Assembly (NCBI RefSeq): GCF_000297775.1
Contig: NZ_JH815514.1
Span: 33,798 to 97,797 of the forward strand
Direction: 5' to 3'
DNA from: Sutterella wadsworthensis 2_1_59BFAA
Lineage (GTDB): Bacteria; Pseudomonadota; Gammaproteobacteria; Burkholderiales; Burkholderiaceae_F
DNA length: 64,000 nt
Positions 25,295 to 33,880 of the stretch are shown here, piece after piece (within the stretch, counting starts at the first letter, position 1; every line of letters begins with the position of its first letter). The notes beneath the pieces were generated by a model. It worked only from the letters and a program-made list of their open reading frames with translations, had not been told where the DNA came from and ran no database searches. The translations under genes and the position numbers were made by a program.

Positions 25295-26977
25295 ATGACT
25301 CAAAGCTTTCCCTGGTACAAGAGCTACCCCGCAGGCGTCCCGCACGAAATCAATCCGGACCGCTATCCGAGCATTCCGGCCGTCCTCGACGACATCGCCG
25401 CGCGCTACCCCGACAAGGTGGGGTACACCAACATGGACTGCGGCCTGACCTACAGCCGCACGGCTGCGCTCACCAAGGAACTCGCCGCCTACCTCCAGAG
25501 TCTCGGCCTCAAGCCCGGCGACCGCGTCGCCATCATGATGCCGAACCTTCTGCAGTACGTCATCGCCATGTACGCCTGCCTGCGCGCGGGCTACATCGTC
25601 GTCAACATCAACCCGCTCTACACCTCCCGCGAGGTCAACGGCACGCTGCGCGACTCCGAGGCGAAGGCGATCATCATCATCGAGAACTTCGCCAAGACAC
25701 TCCAGAACGCCCTGCCCGGCACGAAGTGCGAGCACATCATCACGACCGCTGTCGGCGACCTCTTCCCGTTCTTCAAGCGCACGCTCGTCAACTTCGTCGT
25801 GCGCAAGGTGAAGAAGATGGTGCCCGAATACTCGCTCCCGAACGCCGTCGGCTTCAACGAAGCGCTTGAGATCGGCCGCCGCCACGGCTTCACCGCCCAT
25901 GAGATCCACAACACCGACATCGCCTTCCTGCAGTACACGGGCGGCACGACCGGCGTTGCCAAGGGCGCCATCCTCACGCACCGCAACCTCCTCGCCAACC
26001 TCCAGCAGGTGGGCTACTGGCTTGCGAGCGCCTGCAAGGAAGGCGAGGAAGTCGCCCTCACGGCGCTGCCGCTCTACCACATCTTCTCCCTCACGGCAAC
26101 GCTCTCCTTCACGCAGTTCGCCGCGAACATGGTGCTCATCACCAACCCGCGCGACATCGACGGGCTGGCCAAGGAATGCGCCAAGTGGGACTTCTCCATC
26201 ATCGTCGGCGTCAACACGCTCTTCACCGCGATGCTCAACAACAAGATCTTCTGCGCCCACAAGTTCACGCGCCTCAAGGTCACCGCGGGCGGCGGCTCCC
26301 AGGTGCAGCGCACCATCGCCGAACGCTGGAAGCAACAGACGGGCTGCAACATCCTCGAGGCCTACGGTCTCACGGAATGCTCGCCCGGCGTCTGCGGCAA
26401 CATCCCCGAGGCTCCGTGGGACGGCTCGGTGGGCGTGCCCATCCCGTCGACCGAAGTATCCATCCGCGGCGAAGGCTTCCGCGACCTCGGCTGTTGCCCG
26501 TCGCCCGACAAGATTCCCGAATACACAGGCGAGATCTGCGTGCGCGGCCCGCAGGTCATGCAGGGCTACTGGAACAAGCCCGAGGAGACGGCCGCCGTTC
26601 TTCGCGACGGCTGGCTGCGCACGGGCGACGTGGGCCACATGGACATGAACGGCAGCATCACGATCACGGACCGCAAGAAGGACATGATTCTGGTCTCCGG
26701 CTTCAACGTCTATCCGAACGAAGTCGAAAACGTGATCGCGAGCATGCCCGGCGTGCTTGAAGTGGGCGTCGTGGGCGTTCCGAGCGCCAAGTCCGGCGAA
26801 ACCGTCAAGGCCGTCATCGTGCGCAAGGATCCCGCCCTCACCGCCGACGACGTCAAGAAGTACTGCCGCACCCAGCTCACGGGCTACAAGATGCCGCGCG
26901 AGATCATCTTCGTCGACTCGCTCCCGAAGACCGCCGTGGGCAAGATCCTGCGCCGCGAGCTCAAGGACATCCAATAA
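25295..26977 (+). CDS. fadD: Long-chain fatty-acid-CoA ligase
   Basis: A 560-residue ANL-superfamily enzyme that activates fatty acids to acyl-AMP and then acyl-CoA. The P-loop YTGGTTGVAKGA is near residue 215, the aromatic/Thr motif YGLTECSPG near 355, the ATP-site Asp in GWLRTGDVGHMD near 445, and the C-domain Lys in TAVGKILRREL near the end. Length equals E. coli FadD (561). A 199-base spacer from the hemG terminator holds no other gene. It could serve fatty-acid degradation or phospholipid recycling. Confidence 0.93.
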   Translation: MTQSFPWYKSYPAGVPHEINPDRYPSIPAVLDDIAARYPDKVGYTNMDCGLTYSRTAALTKELAAYLQSLGLKPGDRVAIMMPNLLQYVIAMYACLRAGYIVVNINPLYTSREVNGTLRDSEAKAIIIIENFAKTLQNALPGTKCEHIITTAVGDLFPFFKRTLVNFVVRKVKKMVPEYSLPNAVGFNEALEIGRRHGFTAHEIHNTDIAFLQYTGGTTGVAKGAILTHRNLLANLQQVGYWLASACKEGEEVALTALPLYHIFSLTATLSFTQFAANMVLITNPRDIDGLAKECAKWDFSIIVGVNTLFTAMLNNKIFCAHKFTRLKVTAGGGSQVQRTIAERWKQQTGCNILEAYGLTECSPGVCGNIPEAPWDGSVGVPIPSTEVSIRGEGFRDLGCCPSPDKIPEYTGEICVRGPQVMQGYWNKPEETAAVLRDGWLRTGDVGHMDMNGSITITDRKKDMILVSGFNVYPNEVENVIASMPGVLEVGVVGVPSAKSGETVKAVIVRKDPALTADDVKKYCRTQLTGYKMPREIIFVDSLPKTAVGKILRRELKDIQ

Positions 26978-26995
26978 TTCTGCTGCAGCCCCATG

Positions 26996-27031
26996 AAAAA
27001 ATGCCAGTTTCCTGCGGAAGCCGGCATTTTT
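26996..27031. terminator. Bidirectional terminator between fadD and the S4 gene
   Basis: AAAAATGCC and GGCATTTTT form the outer stem, with an inner GTTTCC/GGAAGC stem. It serves convergent fadD and the S4-domain gene. Confidence 0.85.
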
Positions 27032-27052
27032 GCATTATCTTGACGTGCGGAC

Positions 27053-27289
27053 TCAGTCCCGTGCGGCAAAGGCCGGATCGGCCTTGAGCACAACGGTCAG
27101 GCCCTCGAGCTCCACGCGCTCGCCGCCGCGGAGCTTCCTCGTCTTGCGAAGCTCGACCTCGCCGTCGACGCGCACGAGGCCCTCGGCGACCATCGCCTTG
27201 GCATGAGCGCCGGAGTCGGCCGCGCCGACAGCCTTGAGAAGGGCGTCGAGCGTGATGAGCTCGCCCTTGATCTGAAATTCCTGCTTCAT
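27053..27289 (-). CDS. Small S4-domain RNA-binding protein (YbcJ-like)
   Basis: A 78-residue protein consisting almost wholly of one S4 domain: ITLDALLKAVGAADSGAHAK, MVAEGLVRVDGEVELRK and GGERVELEG match the fold. YbcJ-type proteins bind RNA, but their role is not established. It is monocistronic and convergent with fadD. Confidence 0.85.
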   Translation of the reverse strand: MKQEFQIKGELITLDALLKAVGAADSGAHAKAMVAEGLVRVDGEVELRKTRKLRGGERVELEGLTVVLKADPAFAARD

Positions 27290-27542
27290 AGAAATTCGGC
27301 GCGCAGTCCCCGGGACGGGAGAGGACGCGCCGTCCTCCTCTTCAAGTTCGGCCAGGCAGCCCGTCGGAGCGGTCCTCTTCCGAAGACAAGAACCGCCGAC
27401 ACTTCAACTTTCCTAACCTAAGTCAAATCCGAATGCCCCCACGACAGGCGCCGTAGTGACACAATCAACACCTTGACACCTTTCATACGTGCAAACCCTA
27501 GCACGCCGAAAGACGGTCAGAACATTTTACGGTACTTCTTTC

Positions 27543-27896
27543 ATGCTTTCCGCCATCGCACTCATTCTGGCCTTTCAGGTCGTCGGCGAAGTCATCAGTC
27601 GCAGCGCGGGCATTCCCGTTCCGGGTCCCGTGATCGGCATGATCCTCATGCTTCTCGCCTTTTTCGTCAAGGACGATCTCATCGGCCGCATCCGCCCAAC
27701 GGGCGGCGTGCTCCTATCGAACCTGTCGCTTCTCTTCGTGCCGGCGGGCGTGGGCGTCATGCGCTACGGCGACCTTTTCCTTCGCGAGGGCCTCGCCATC
27801 GGCGCCGTGCTTGTGATCTCAACCCTCATCGCCATGCTCGTGACCGCCTACACCATCATCTTCGTCGACAAGCTCGTGCACAAGAACAAGGACTGA
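27543..27896 (+). CDS. CidA/LrgA-family membrane protein
   Basis: A 117-residue protein with four membrane segments and the family motif GIPVPGPVIGMILMLLAF. CidA/LrgA proteins pair with CidB/LrgB and affect autolysis and overflow-metabolite transport (pyruvate in several bacteria). The ATG at 27543 fits the usual N-terminus; an in-frame GTG at 27489 would add 18 residues. Neither start has a strong ribosome binding site. The next gene begins two bases after the stop. Confidence 0.88.
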   Translation: MLSAIALILAFQVVGEVISRSAGIPVPGPVIGMILMLLAFFVKDDLIGRIRPTGGVLLSNLSLLFVPAGVGVMRYGDLFLREGLAIGAVLVISTLIAMLVTAYTIIFVDKLVHKNKD

Positions 27897-27898
27897 CC

Positions 27899-28630
27899 AT
27901 GCAGGACATTCTTCAGCAGCTCTCGCCGATCCTCGGCAATCCCGCCCTCTGGCTTGCCGTCACGCTCGTCGCCTTTATCTTCGGCCAGCATCTCTACAAG
28001 CTCACGCAGTTCAATCCGCTCTTCACGCCGATCATCGTGGCCGTCGTGAGCATCATCGTCGTGCTGCTCGTCATGGGCGTGCCCTACGAGCAGTACTTCC
28101 AGGGCGCAGGCGTCATTCACTTCCTGCTCGGGCCCGCGACCGTGGTGCTCGCTGTGCCGCTCTTCGAGCAGCGCCAGAAGCTCGTCGAGCTCTGGCTGCC
28201 CCTCACCTGCGGCCTTCTCGCAGGCAGCGTGGCCGCCATCGTCTCCGTCGTTGCCTTCGGCTGGCTCTTCGGACTCTCGGCCGAAACAATGATCTCCATG
28301 ATTCCGAAGTCCGTCACGACACCGATCGCCATGGGCGTGTCCGAAGCCATGGGCGGGCGCCCCGACCTGACGGCCTGCCTCGTCGTGATCACGGGCATCT
28401 TCGGCTCCATCGTCGGCCGTCCGCTCTTCAACCTCTGCCGCATCACGTCCGACCCAGTGCGCGGCGTGACGCTCGGCCTCGCCGCACACGGCATGGGCAC
28501 GAGCGCCGCATTCCAGATCTCGAACAGGGCGGGCGCCTTCGGCGGTCTGGCCATGGGCCTCTCCGGCATCATCACCGCCTTCCTTGCGCCGCTCATCGCA
28601 GGCCCCCTCATGAAGCTTCTGGGCATCTGA
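27899..28630 (+). CDS. LrgB/CidB-family membrane protein
   Basis: A 243-residue protein with about seven membrane segments. LLGPATVVLAVPLFEQ, PKSVTTPIAMGVSEAMGG and AAHGMGTSAAF are characteristic LrgB blocks. It forms a two-gene operon with the LrgA-like gene. By analogy the pair may move small organic acids; no LytR-type regulator is adjacent. Confidence 0.9.
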   Translation: MQDILQQLSPILGNPALWLAVTLVAFIFGQHLYKLTQFNPLFTPIIVAVVSIIVVLLVMGVPYEQYFQGAGVIHFLLGPATVVLAVPLFEQRQKLVELWLPLTCGLLAGSVAAIVSVVAFGWLFGLSAETMISMIPKSVTTPIAMGVSEAMGGRPDLTACLVVITGIFGSIVGRPLFNLCRITSDPVRGVTLGLAAHGMGTSAAFQISNRAGAFGGLAMGLSGIITAFLAPLIAGPLMKLLGI

Positions 28631-28651
28631 GCCTGCCTGCACCTCAAATGA

Positions 28652-28697
28652 AAGCGCGCGCCTCCTTTCGGGGGTGCGCGCTTGTTCGCTTGTTTTT
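28652..28697 (+). terminator. Terminator of the lrgAB-like operon
   Basis: AAGCGCGCGCC pairs with GGTGCGCGCTT (one mismatch). The T-run is displaced about eight bases. It separates this operon from the convergent DASS transporter gene. Confidence 0.6.
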
Positions 28698-28708
28698 CAG
28701 AGAGGCGG

Positions 28709-30217
28709 TCAGAGGATTACTGCGGCCACGCAGGTGATGATCACGACGCCGAGGATGTTGAGCCAGAAGCCAGCCTTCACCATGTCTCCGATCTTCAGAC
28801 GGCCGGTGCCGAACACGATCGCGTTGGGCGGCGTGGCGACGGGCATCATAAAGGCACAGGAAGCGGCGAGCGCGGTGGTCACGAGGAGGCCGGAGGCATC
28901 GATCTTGAGCGCATCGGCTGAGGCGGAGATGAGCGGCATCATCGTGGCGGCAAGTGCGGTGTTCGAGGTCACTTCGGTAGCGAAGGTCACGAGGGTAGCG
29001 ACGCCGGCCATCATGGAGACTTCACCGAGGCTGCCGAGGGCCGTGGCCTGAGCGCCCACCAGGGCAGCGGCGCCAGTGCTCTGCAGAGCGGCCGCCATCG
29101 TGAGACCGCCGCCGAAGAGGAGCAGCACATCCCAAGCGATCACGTCCTTGGCCGAGGACCAGTCAAGAGCGTGGATGCCGCGCTTGGAGTCGACGGGGAT
29201 CGCGAAGAGCAGGAGGCCTGCAGCCATGGCGATGGTTTCGTCCTTGAGGGCCGCGAAGGGCTTGGCGCCGTCGAATTCAAGGCCGCGGATGACCGGGCCG
29301 AAGATCCAGAGGACGGCCGCGAGGACGAAGACCGCCAGAACGATCTTTTCACCGCGGGACATGGCACCGAGCTTGCGAAGCTCGTTGCGGACCCAGTCCT
29401 TGCCGCCGGGAATGCCTTCCATCTTGCAGGGGAAGAGAACGTTCACTAGCAGGAAATAGGTGGCTGGGAGCAGCAGGAGCGCAACCGGAAGGCCGATCTT
29501 GAGCCAGTCAATGAAGCTCACGGTCTCGCCGTAGGTCTGTTCCATGAAGCGGACGTAGATGCCGTTCGGGGGCGAGCCGATCACGGTGACCATGCCGCCG
29601 ATGGAGGCCGCGTAGGCGATGGAGAGCAGCACGGCGATGCCGAAGTTGCGTTCATCCTTGCCGATGACTTCGCTCTTCTGGGTGGAGCGCACGACGCCGA
29701 GCACGGCGATGGCAATGGGAACCATCATGGCGGCAGTCGCCGTATTGGACACCCAGGCGGAGAGGCCGGCAGTGGCCAGCATCAGGCCGAGCACCATCTG
29801 CTTGGGCTGGGTGCCGAAGAGGCGCAGCGTCAGCAGTGCGATGCGGCGGTCAAGGTGCCAGCGGTGGATGCCGGCCGCGAGCAGGAAGCCGCCCAGGAAG
29901 AGGAAGATCGTCCCGGAGGCGTAGTTGCTCATCGCAGCCTTGGCGGACGTGATCTGCAGAAGCGGATACACGACCAGTGGAATCATTGCGGTCGCCGCAA
30001 TCGGAAGCGCTTCGGTAAACCACCAGATCGCCATCCACACGGTCACGCCCATGCAGGCGCGGCCCGCATACGGGAAGGCGGTTTCAACGCCCTGGGAGTT
30101 GATGTAGCTTTCAGGCAGAAGGAAGTAGGTCAGCAGCCCCAAGATCGGGCCGGCGACGAGCGCCAGAAGCTTGCCCCTGTTGGACATGGCGCCGATTTCA
30201 ATACTGGATTCGGTCAT
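28709..30217 (-). CDS. DASS-family sodium/anion symporter (SLC13-like, probably dicarboxylate)
   Basis: A 502-residue inner-membrane transporter with about eleven to twelve membrane segments. It carries both hallmark repeats of the INDY/SLC13 fold: SNTATAAMMVPIA in the first half and TSNTALAATMMPL in the second, each followed by a Gly/Pro-rich hairpin (GSPPNG and TPPNA). Such proteins import succinate, malate, fumarate, citrate or sulfate with sodium. The motifs favour C4-dicarboxylates but do not prove it. A palindromic operator candidate lies about 150 bases upstream. Confidence 0.9.
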   Translation of the reverse strand: MTESSIEIGAMSNRGKLLALVAGPILGLLTYFLLPESYINSQGVETAFPYAGRACMGVTVWMAIWWFTEALPIAATAMIPLVVYPLLQITSAKAAMSNYASGTIFLFLGGFLLAAGIHRWHLDRRIALLTLRLFGTQPKQMVLGLMLATAGLSAWVSNTATAAMMVPIAIAVLGVVRSTQKSEVIGKDERNFGIAVLLSIAYAASIGGMVTVIGSPPNGIYVRFMEQTYGETVSFIDWLKIGLPVALLLLPATYFLLVNVLFPCKMEGIPGGKDWVRNELRKLGAMSRGEKIVLAVFVLAAVLWIFGPVIRGLEFDGAKPFAALKDETIAMAAGLLLFAIPVDSKRGIHALDWSSAKDVIAWDVLLLFGGGLTMAAALQSTGAAALVGAQATALGSLGEVSMMAGVATLVTFATEVTSNTALAATMMPLISASADALKIDASGLLVTTALAASCAFMMPVATPPNAIVFGTGRLKIGDMVKAGFWLNILGVVIITCVAAVIL

Positions 30218-30362
30218 GGTTGAACCCTCAGTTAATGTTGATCGAATCCCGCCTACCGATCCGTGAAATCGTAAACGAGTTCTGTTCGGTTGATAGTAAT
30301 CAAGCCCGAAACCCTTTTCAACGACACATATTCAAGGGATAACCCGCAAAACTAGGTCACAT

Positions 30363-30399
30363 ATTTCACAATACGAAAGCGCGTTCCGCATTGTGAAAT
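30363..30399. promoter_or_regulatory. Large palindrome upstream of the DASS transporter (operator candidate)
   Basis: ATTTCACAAT and ATTGTGAAAT are perfect ten-base arms, each followed inward by a mismatched base and a further CG/CG pair, with 11 bases between. The arrangement suits a dimeric or tetrameric transcription factor. The regulator is not identifiable. Confidence 0.6.
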
Positions 30400-30447
30400 T
30401 AACCCCCAAGTCCGAGGGGTTTTACCTAAGTCGGACGCCGTACGTCG

Positions 30448-30479
30448 ATTTTCAAGGTGTTGCGACGATTTTGAAAATC
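30448..30479. repeat. Second inverted repeat in the same spacer
   Basis: GATTTTCAA and TTGAAAATC are perfect nine-base arms with a 14-base loop, 17-48 bases past the stop of the nitronate-monooxygenase-like gene. There is no T-run, so it may be an operator or a weak 3' end hairpin. Confidence 0.45.
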
Positions 30480-30495
30480 TATCCGTTTGTTTGAT

Positions 30496-31593
30496 TCAGT
30501 CTGCGCGACGGGGAAAGAGCGCATGCACGCAGTCGGCAGTCCGCCTGTAGGCGCTGCGGCCTGCGGACTGTCCCAGAGGCAGCATGACGAGGTCGTTGCG
30601 TCCGACTTCGGAGGCACACCTGTCAAGGGGGCCCATCAGGGCCTTCTGGGCGGGGTAGCCGGCCGTCATGAGCTCCCAGTCGTCGAGGGCCTCGACGAGC
30701 GCGTTTCTGAGCACGCGGCTGAGCCTGCCGTTGTAGATGCGCGTGAGTACGGTGTCGCAGGCCGTGCCGAACTCCGCGTAGTAGCGGTGCGCGTCGCAGG
30801 CGCTGGACTCGGCCGTCGTCAGCAGGGCCGTGCCGACGGACACGCCTGCAGCGCCCATGGCCAGAAGTGCGTTCACCTGCTCGGCCGAGGCGATGCCGCC
30901 CGCCGCGATGACGGGCAGCCCCGTCGCGCGGACGGCGGCGGGCACGAGGGACATGAGACCGACGAGAGCGTCCTCGGGATCCTCAAACGAGAGGCGCGGG
31001 CCCGCGGCCTCCGCTCCCTGAACGATGACGGCGCCGCAGCCCGCGGCGCGCAGAACCTTGGCCTCACGGAGCGTCGTGGCGGTGCCGATGTTGACGATGC
31101 CGAGTTCGGCGAGCTTCTCCTCCTCGGGCTCGCGGAAGCCGCCGAAGGACGAGATGACGGCTGCGGGCCTCACCTCGAGCGCCGCATCGAACTGCTCGAA
31201 GAAGTCGGGGCGGGTGCAGCCCTCGAGATCGTAGCGTTCGGCATAGGAGGCGCCTTCGCCTGCGGGCAGCTCGAGCTCCTCGAGCAGCATCGAGACGGCG
31301 TCGCCGAAACGCTCGAAGCGTTCCGCCGCATCCGCGGGCGCGTCGACGGGCACAGCAAGGTTCACGGCGAAGGGCTTCTGCGTGAGCTCCTTCACGCGCG
31401 CGGCAAAGGCGCGGATCTCGTCGGGAGCGAGACCGGCGGCGGGAATGACGCCGAGACCGCCCGCCTCGGACACGGCCGCCACGAGCTCAGGCGTGGCAAT
31501 GCCCTCCATCGGAGCATTGAGGAAGGGCACCTCGATGCCAAGAAGTTTCGCAAAGCGGGTGCACGATTCGTTCGTCTGAGACATAATTGCCAC
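30496..31593 (-). CDS. Nitronate monooxygenase-like FMN protein lacking the usual His
   Basis: A 365-residue TIM-barrel flavoprotein of the nitronate monooxygenase/FabK group. LNAPMEGIATPELVAAVSEAG is the N-terminal block, VIAAGGIASAEQVNALLAMGA the FMN phosphate block and VSVGTALLTTAES follows. In active nitronate monooxygenases the segment reads QGxEAGGH; here it is QGAEAAGPR, so the catalytic His is replaced by Pro. Activity may differ. The annotated start is a GTG with AGGAG very close upstream; ATG at 31584 is the alternative. It is convergent with nothing and stands alone. Confidence 0.85.
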   Translation of the reverse strand: MAIMSQTNESCTRFAKLLGIEVPFLNAPMEGIATPELVAAVSEAGGLGVIPAAGLAPDEIRAFAARVKELTQKPFAVNLAVPVDAPADAAERFERFGDAVSMLLEELELPAGEGASYAERYDLEGCTRPDFFEQFDAALEVRPAAVISSFGGFREPEEEKLAELGIVNIGTATTLREAKVLRAAGCGAVIVQGAEAAGPRLSFEDPEDALVGLMSLVPAAVRATGLPVIAAGGIASAEQVNALLAMGAAGVSVGTALLTTAESSACDAHRYYAEFGTACDTVLTRIYNGRLSRVLRNALVEALDDWELMTAGYPAQKALMGPLDRCASEVGRNDLVMLPLGQSAGRSAYRRTADCVHALFPRRAD

Positions 31594-31660
31594 GATCTCC
31601 TAATTAATGAATTCAAGGGTACGTCCCGATTCTATCCCGACTTACCGACCATATATACGT

Positions 31661-32749
31661 ATGTCCAAGAAAACCGTCGTCATCGGCCTTTCGGGCGGCG
31701 TCGACTCCTCTGTCAGCGCCTGGCTCCTCAAGGAGCAAGGCTACAACGTCATCGGCCTCTTCATGAAGAACTGGGAGGACGACGATGACAGCGAATACTG
31801 CTCCTCCCGTCAGGACTTCATCGACGCGAGCGCCGTCGCCGACGTGATCGGCATCGACATCGAGGCCGTCAACTTCGCGAAGGAATACCGCGAGCGCGTC
31901 TTCTCCGACTTTCTACGCGAATACAGCGCAGGCCGCACGCCCAATCCCGACGTTCTCTGCAACGCAGAGATCAAGTTCCGCGCCTTCCTCGACCATGCCA
32001 TGGCCATGGGGGCCGACCTCATCGCCACGGGGCACTACGCCCGCGTCCGTCACACGGACGACGGCGTCCAGCTGCTGCGCGGCGTCGATCCCGGCAAGGA
32101 CCAGAGCTACTTCCTGCACCGCCTCACCCAAGAGCAGATCTCCCGCGTGATCTTCCCCGTGGGCGAAATCTGCAAGACCGAGGTCCGCCGCATCGCCGAC
32201 GACCTCAAGCTTCCCAATGCGAAGAAGAAGGACTCCACGGGCATCTGCTTCATCGGCGAGCGTCCGTTCCGCGAGTTCCTCAACCGCTATCTGCCTACCC
32301 AGCCCGGTCCGATCCGCATTCCCGACGGCACGGTCGTGGGCGAGCACATGGGCCTTTCCTTCTATACGCTCGGCCAGCGCAAGGGCATCGGTGTGGGCGG
32401 CCGCCACGACTCCACGGGCGAGCCGTGGTTCGTCGCGAAGAAGGATCTTGCCACCAATACGCTCTGGATCTGCCAGGGACACGATCACCCGTGGCTTCTC
32501 GCGCACGAGCTCAAGGCCGTCCATCCAAGCTGGATCTCCGGACATGCGCCCGAGCTTGACGCCGAGCTTACGGTGAAGACCCGCTATCGCCAGCCCGACG
32601 ATCCCTGCAGACTCGAGTACGTCTCCGAAAAGAACTTCACGCTTGGCTTCGACAAGCCTCAGTGGGCGGCCACGCCCGGCCAGAGCGCCGTTCTCTATCA
32701 GGGCGACGTCTGCCTCGGCGGCGGCTTCATCGACACCGTGAAGCACTGA
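31661..32749 (+). CDS. mnmA: tRNA-specific 2-thiouridylase MnmA
   Basis: Thiolates U34 in the wobble position of tRNA-Lys, -Glu and -Gln. The 362-residue enzyme has the PP-loop SGGVDSSV near residue 12, catalytic Cys in [13 protein letters not shown] near 100 and in [12 protein letters not shown] near 200, and the C-terminal beta barrel. ATG at 31661 is chosen because conserved sequence ([13 protein letters not shown]) begins there. Both tRNA-Lys genes, including the UUU isoacceptor it should modify, lie about 4.5 kb downstream. Confidence 0.96.
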   Translation: MSKKTVVIGLSGGVDSSVSAWLLKEQGYNVIGLFMKNWEDDDDSEYCSSRQDFIDASAVADVIGIDIEAVNFAKEYRERVFSDFLREYSAGRTPNPDVLCNAEIKFRAFLDHAMAMGADLIATGHYARVRHTDDGVQLLRGVDPGKDQSYFLHRLTQEQISRVIFPVGEICKTEVRRIADDLKLPNAKKKDSTGICFIGERPFREFLNRYLPTQPGPIRIPDGTVVGEHMGLSFYTLGQRKGIGVGGRHDSTGEPWFVAKKDLATNTLWICQGHDHPWLLAHELKAVHPSWISGHAPELDAELTVKTRYRQPDDPCRLEYVSEKNFTLGFDKPQWAATPGQSAVLYQGDVCLGGGFIDTVKH

Positions 32750-32859
32750 CCCGTCGCCGTCCCGGCCGCCATGAGTCACACGCTCGACAGACATGGCGGC
32801 CGCAGGCAGGGCACGACAGCCGCCCCTCAAACCAATTCCAACCACGACCCAACCATCAC

Positions 32860-33784
32860 ATGCAGACAACCGACCTCAATCCGCTGGCGCAATGGCTGTG
32901 CCACGAAAGGAAGAAACACGGCGGTGTCCGCCAGCACCTCGCCGACAAGCTTGGCATCAACTCCACCACCCTCAGGGAATACGAGATTGGCCGGTACGCC
33001 CCCCATCGCGCACATTCAGAACATCCTCGGTCCCGCGCCTGAAGACGTGATCGAATGGGTGCACGACCGAGCGCTCCACCCCGACACCAACCAGCGCAGG
33101 TCATGCGATATCGACCGTACACCTTTCGAAAAGTGGATTTACGACAACTGCCAAAAGCTCGGCCTCAACCTTGAGAAGTTCGCTGCCAGACATGGCGTGC
33201 ATTCCACCACCCTCGGGGACTACGAGGTTGGAAAGGCAAACATTTCGGACGTCAAGCTCATGGAGCTGGTCCGGATGTACAGCGTACCCGAAGCCTACGA
33301 AGAATGGCGCAAACTGCGCCATCTCTCCGGACAGGATCCTCGAAGCCATTCAGGAGACCTCAATGACGGCCTCTGCCGCTTCGGCATCCTCCTGCGCACA
33401 CTGCGAAAGGAACTGGGAGTGAGTCAAAGAGAATTGTGTCGCGCGCTCGGCAAGGACAGCAAGTACATCTGCAACCTTGAATATGGATACACCCGTGTCA
33501 CCCCGGAGATCATCCTGCGGATCGCCGACTATCTGAACGTGCCCGAGAGAATTCCCGATTTCTTCGCTGCGGTTGACGAAGACGACAACTAGGCGACCGA
33601 GCAGGGCCTCGACGACAGTCATCTGAGCGAACAGGGGCTTCGTGCACGCGAAGAGCGCAGGGCAATGGAACTGTCTCAAAAGGAGCTGGCGGAAATCGAG
33701 GGCGTCACGGCCAAACAGATCTGCAGGCGCGAGACCGAACGCCTGACTTGGAAGGCGAAGATGAAGGAAGAGAAGAACAAATGA
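32860..33784 (+). pseudogene. Tandem four-unit helix-turn-helix protein, frameshifted and with an amber codon
   Basis: Four XRE-like helix-turn-helix units follow each other. Unit 1 (frame from ATG 32860) has GVRQHLADKLGINSTTLREY. Unit 2 has LEKFAARHGVHSTTLGDYEV. Unit 3 has VSQRELCRALGKDSKYICNL. Unit 4 has LSQKELAEIEGVTAKQICRR. Units 1 and 2 are in different frames, joined across a run of six C at 32999-33004; five C would restore one frame. A TAG at 33590-33592 separates unit 3 from unit 4, which runs in frame to TGA at 33782-33784. As read, only fragments are made: unit 1 alone stops at about 33042. It may be a pseudogene, or the C-run may switch. Confidence 0.7.
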
Positions 33785-33816
33785 GGCTTGCCCTCCTTCC
33801 GACGCCCGCCTGAAAC

Positions 33817-33856
33817 AAAAAAAAGCGCAGCCCTTGCGGGCTGCGCTTCTTTTTTG
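33817..33856. terminator. Bidirectional terminator between the HTH gene and terC
   Basis: AAGCGCAGCCC and GGGCTGCGCTT form an 11-base perfect stem with a four-base loop, flanked by eight A and six T. Confidence 0.9.
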
Positions 33857-33880
33857 GGTACTGCATCAGAGGGAGGCAGC

